From contig CBDFGG010000002.1 in NCBI GenBank assembly GCA_965247015.1, positions 248,001 to 312,000 on the forward strand: DNA of 64,000 nt. Reading direction: 5' to 3'. The notes under the pieces were generated by a model. The model was not told the origin of the DNA. It saw nothing but the letters and a program-made list of their open reading frames with translations, and did not search any database. This document shows, one piece after another, positions 62,492 through 64,000 of this stretch. The position numbers were made by a program, and so were the translations under genes. The first letter of the stretch is position 1, and each line of letters begins with the position of its first letter. This DNA comes from JAIXWP01 sp965247015 (GTDB lineage Bacteria > Bacteroidota > Bacteroidia > Flavobacteriales_D > Sanyastnellaceae).

Positions 62492-62500
62492 AGAAGGGGC
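62470..62500 (-). terminator. Rho-independent terminator of the minus-strand T9SS cargo gene
   Basis: On the minus strand CCCCTTC and its AGGGG partner flank a loop, followed by a T run. It overlaps the 3' end of the plus-strand LytTR gene. Confidence 0.75.
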
Positions 62501-62522
62501 GCTAAACAAATACACACTAAAC

Positions 62523-64000
62523 TTACTTGCTTATGAAGAGCTTCGTTGGTGCGTTCTTTGATTTCAACGATCTCACGAAATACACTCCGGATGAAAGTGA
62601 ACTTACATCAATCGTTTGCTGATTATTGGTTATTGTTAGTTGAAGTGTTTCTTTTCCTGTTGCATCGGTAATCACTACGGTATCGCCGATTTTGATATGA
62701 CTCAATGTGATTCTTTCATTTGCTGGATTTGGATATACACCAATCGACTCGGTGCTCAATTCATCTACACCAACAATGGTCGAAATACATTCAGTAATCG
62801 TTTGACATGTTCCGAACTGTGGATTTACGTTCACTGATATAGCAGCATAGAATTCACCATTGTATGGTGGAGTAAATGTTGGAACTTCAGTGAAGCCTGC
62901 AATTTGTCCAGTGTTGCAATCATACCATGCATAGCTCTGTCCATTGGGATCGGCTTGAATATTACCATTTGAAAATGAAAGTTCGGTAGATATTTCTTGA
63001 ATCGTTACCACACGAATACTATCGCATCCAGCAACATTGCTTCCTAGGTTTTGTGTGAATACTCCAGATTCGAAATAGTCTACATTATCTACGGTCAATG
63101 GATAAACGCTTGGACAAGTAGTTACTTGTACTTGCTCAACACTCGCCAATAGATATTCAACGGTTATCTCTCCTGTAGCAATACAATTTTCAGCGAGCTC
63201 TGAAGTAACAGTGTATGTTGTAGTTTCAGTTGGAAAAACGCTAACGAAAGATTCTGTCGATCCATCAAACCATTCAAATGGCCCATTCGATCCAGATACA
63301 TTGAAACTAATGCTCGATGCAATCCATCCTGATGGCTGGCAATATTCGGTTGGACCAGTGACTGTGAGTTCAGGACTTTCATCAACATTGATTTGAATCT
63401 CTTCTGTCGTAGAACAACCTTGATTGTTCGTTAATGTTAGTTCTACCGTTGTGCTTTCAGATGGTGTTATGATCTCTGTGTCAGATTCTCCGCCAGTGCT
63501 CCAAAATACAGTGGTATAATCAGGAGAATAAAAACTTACGGTGACAGGTACATTTGGACAAGTGTTATAAATAGAATTGATTGTGATTTCAGGATTCGTA
63601 GCAATACCAAGGAGTAATGTTGTGCGCGGAGAGATACAACCTCCATTTACTAATTGTGGAGAAACGTACATAGAGTTAGCTCCGTTTCCATTTGCGATGA
63701 AGGTATATGGATTACCAGTTCCTAAAAGAGTGCCTCCTGATATTGGACTGGAGTACCATTCAACATCATATCCAAGGTCTTGAACGGATAATGTGACTTC
63801 GTCTCCCTCGCAAGATTGTACGTAACTATCAGTATTAAGCACAGGGGCTGCAGGAACGGTGCAGAACATATTATCCCAAGTATTGAAGTAGAGATTGTTT
63901 TCGCCGCTGGTAAGCAGAGCCATAGTACCATCCGCTGCTACTGATGCTTTGATCACATTCGCAGGTGCTGTTGTATCTTGAATCCAAAAATTTCCTGATT
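62523..64000 (-). CDS. T9SS-secreted adhesin-like protein, 5'-truncated at the window edge
   Basis: The visible 492 residues are open at the 5' end; the frame reads without a stop to the right edge, so the GTG at 63956 is not the true start. Several Ig/PKD-like beta domains are suggested by repeated CxG and EVTLS/TVTS blocks, with a His-free hydrophobic core. The C-terminal VYPNPANERITLSHIK ... GVYFVRSLKSK is a type IX sorting domain. A terminator follows at 62470-62500. Likely a surface or secreted structural or adhesive protein. Confidence 0.85.
   Translation of the reverse strand, partial: SGNFWIQDTTAPANVIKASVAADGTMALLTSGENNLYFNTWDNMFCTVPAAPVLNTDSYVQSCEGDEVTLSVQDLGYDVEWYSSPISGGTLLGTGNPYTFIANGNGANSMYVSPQLVNGGCISPRTTLLLGIATNPEITINSIYNTCPNVPVTVSFYSPDYTTVFWSTGGESDTEIITPSESTTVELTLTNNQGCSTTEEIQINVDESPELTVTGPTEYCQPSGWIASSISFNVSGSNGPFEWFDGSTESFVSVFPTETTTYTVTSELAENCIATGEITVEYLLASVEQVQVTTCPSVYPLTVDNVDYFESGVFTQNLGSNVAGCDSIRVVTIQEISTELSFSNGNIQADPNGQSYAWYDCNTGQIAGFTEVPTFTPPYNGEFYAAISVNVNPQFGTCQTITECISTIVGVDELSTESIGVYPNPANERITLSHIKIGDTVVITDATGKETLQLTITNNQQTIDVSSLSSGVYFVRSLKSKNAPTKLFISK

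Noticed and set aside
63164..63931. Alternative minus and plus frames in the truncated T9SS cargo gene
   Set aside because: The frame with the sorting domain runs continuously to the window edge; the others are shorter and featureless.

Overview
The window looks like a chromosomal segment from a Bacteroidota bacterium, most likely of the Flavobacteriales. The clues are type IX secretion C-terminal sorting domains on two secreted proteins, many promoters with the Bacteroidota -7 box TAnnTTTG, LytS/LytTR and propeller-type sensor systems, a single-subunit-anchor sdhCAB operon, and lipoprotein and beta-barrel genes typical of that phylum. I see no phage, no insertion sequence with a transposase, no CRISPR array, and no tRNA or rRNA gene.

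Layout. 1-1.7 kb: a secreted collagen-like/DUF1566 protein bracketed by two related, mutually inverted repeat arrays. 1.7-5.1 kb (minus): an ABC exporter (ATPase, permease) cotranscribed with a LytS-type kinase and LytTR regulator. 5.2-8.8 kb: mutS, with a terminator-like hairpin inside its first codons, and a DUF2461 gene. 8.8-10.1 kb: a HigBA toxin-antitoxin pair whose antitoxin carries an ImmA/IrrE-like metallopeptidase domain. 10.2-13.1 kb (minus): fabH-accB-accC for fatty acid synthesis. 13.3-17.7 kb: an ALDH7-type aldehyde dehydrogenase, a thioredoxin-fold lipoprotein and a secreted protein of unknown role. 17.7-20.1 kb: repeat-rich spacers around a duplicated-ATPase oligopeptide ABC protein. 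20.1-25.6 kb: pccB-like carboxyltransferase, yicC, gmk, nadD, a polytopic membrane protein and ogt. 25.7-28.9 kb: a three-gene metal-handling cluster (HYC/CC/PP-type protein, HMA protein, His-rich TonB receptor). 28.9-39.7 kb: phosphohexomutase, rfbD, a MacB-type permease, beta-barrel proteins and lipoproteins. 39.7-46.7 kb: a possible 20-residue micropeptide gene, then rplM-rpsI-rpsB-tsf and sdhCAB. 46.7-52.3 kb: CvpA, a SnoaL-like lipoprotein, a PepSY-like protein, and a sigma54 regulator with a hybrid kinase. 52.4-56.1 kb: a propeller sensor kinase with a LytTR regulator. 56.1-58.0 kb: a LysR regulator divergent from an SbtA-type bicarbonate transporter. 58.2-64 kb: two T9SS cargo proteins flanking another kinase/LytTR pair; the last gene runs off the right edge.

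The most unusual signal is non-coding. Several intergenic spacers are filled with short degenerate words repeated in tandem, often mirrored into long inverted repeats. Each spacer uses its own vocabulary (ACTAGT-type, AAGAACC-type, CCCCTAA-type, TTCTCGA-type, GACAAGT-type). Some abut promoters, and one pair brackets a whole gene. Other non-coding signals worth following are the duplicated two-hairpin element at 17825-18010, the 16-bp perfect inverted repeat in the metal cluster, the long stem between rpsI and rpsB, operator-like dyads upstream of higB, between fabH and the aldehyde dehydrogenase and between the LysR gene and sbtA, and the micropeptide/terminator unit upstream of rplM.
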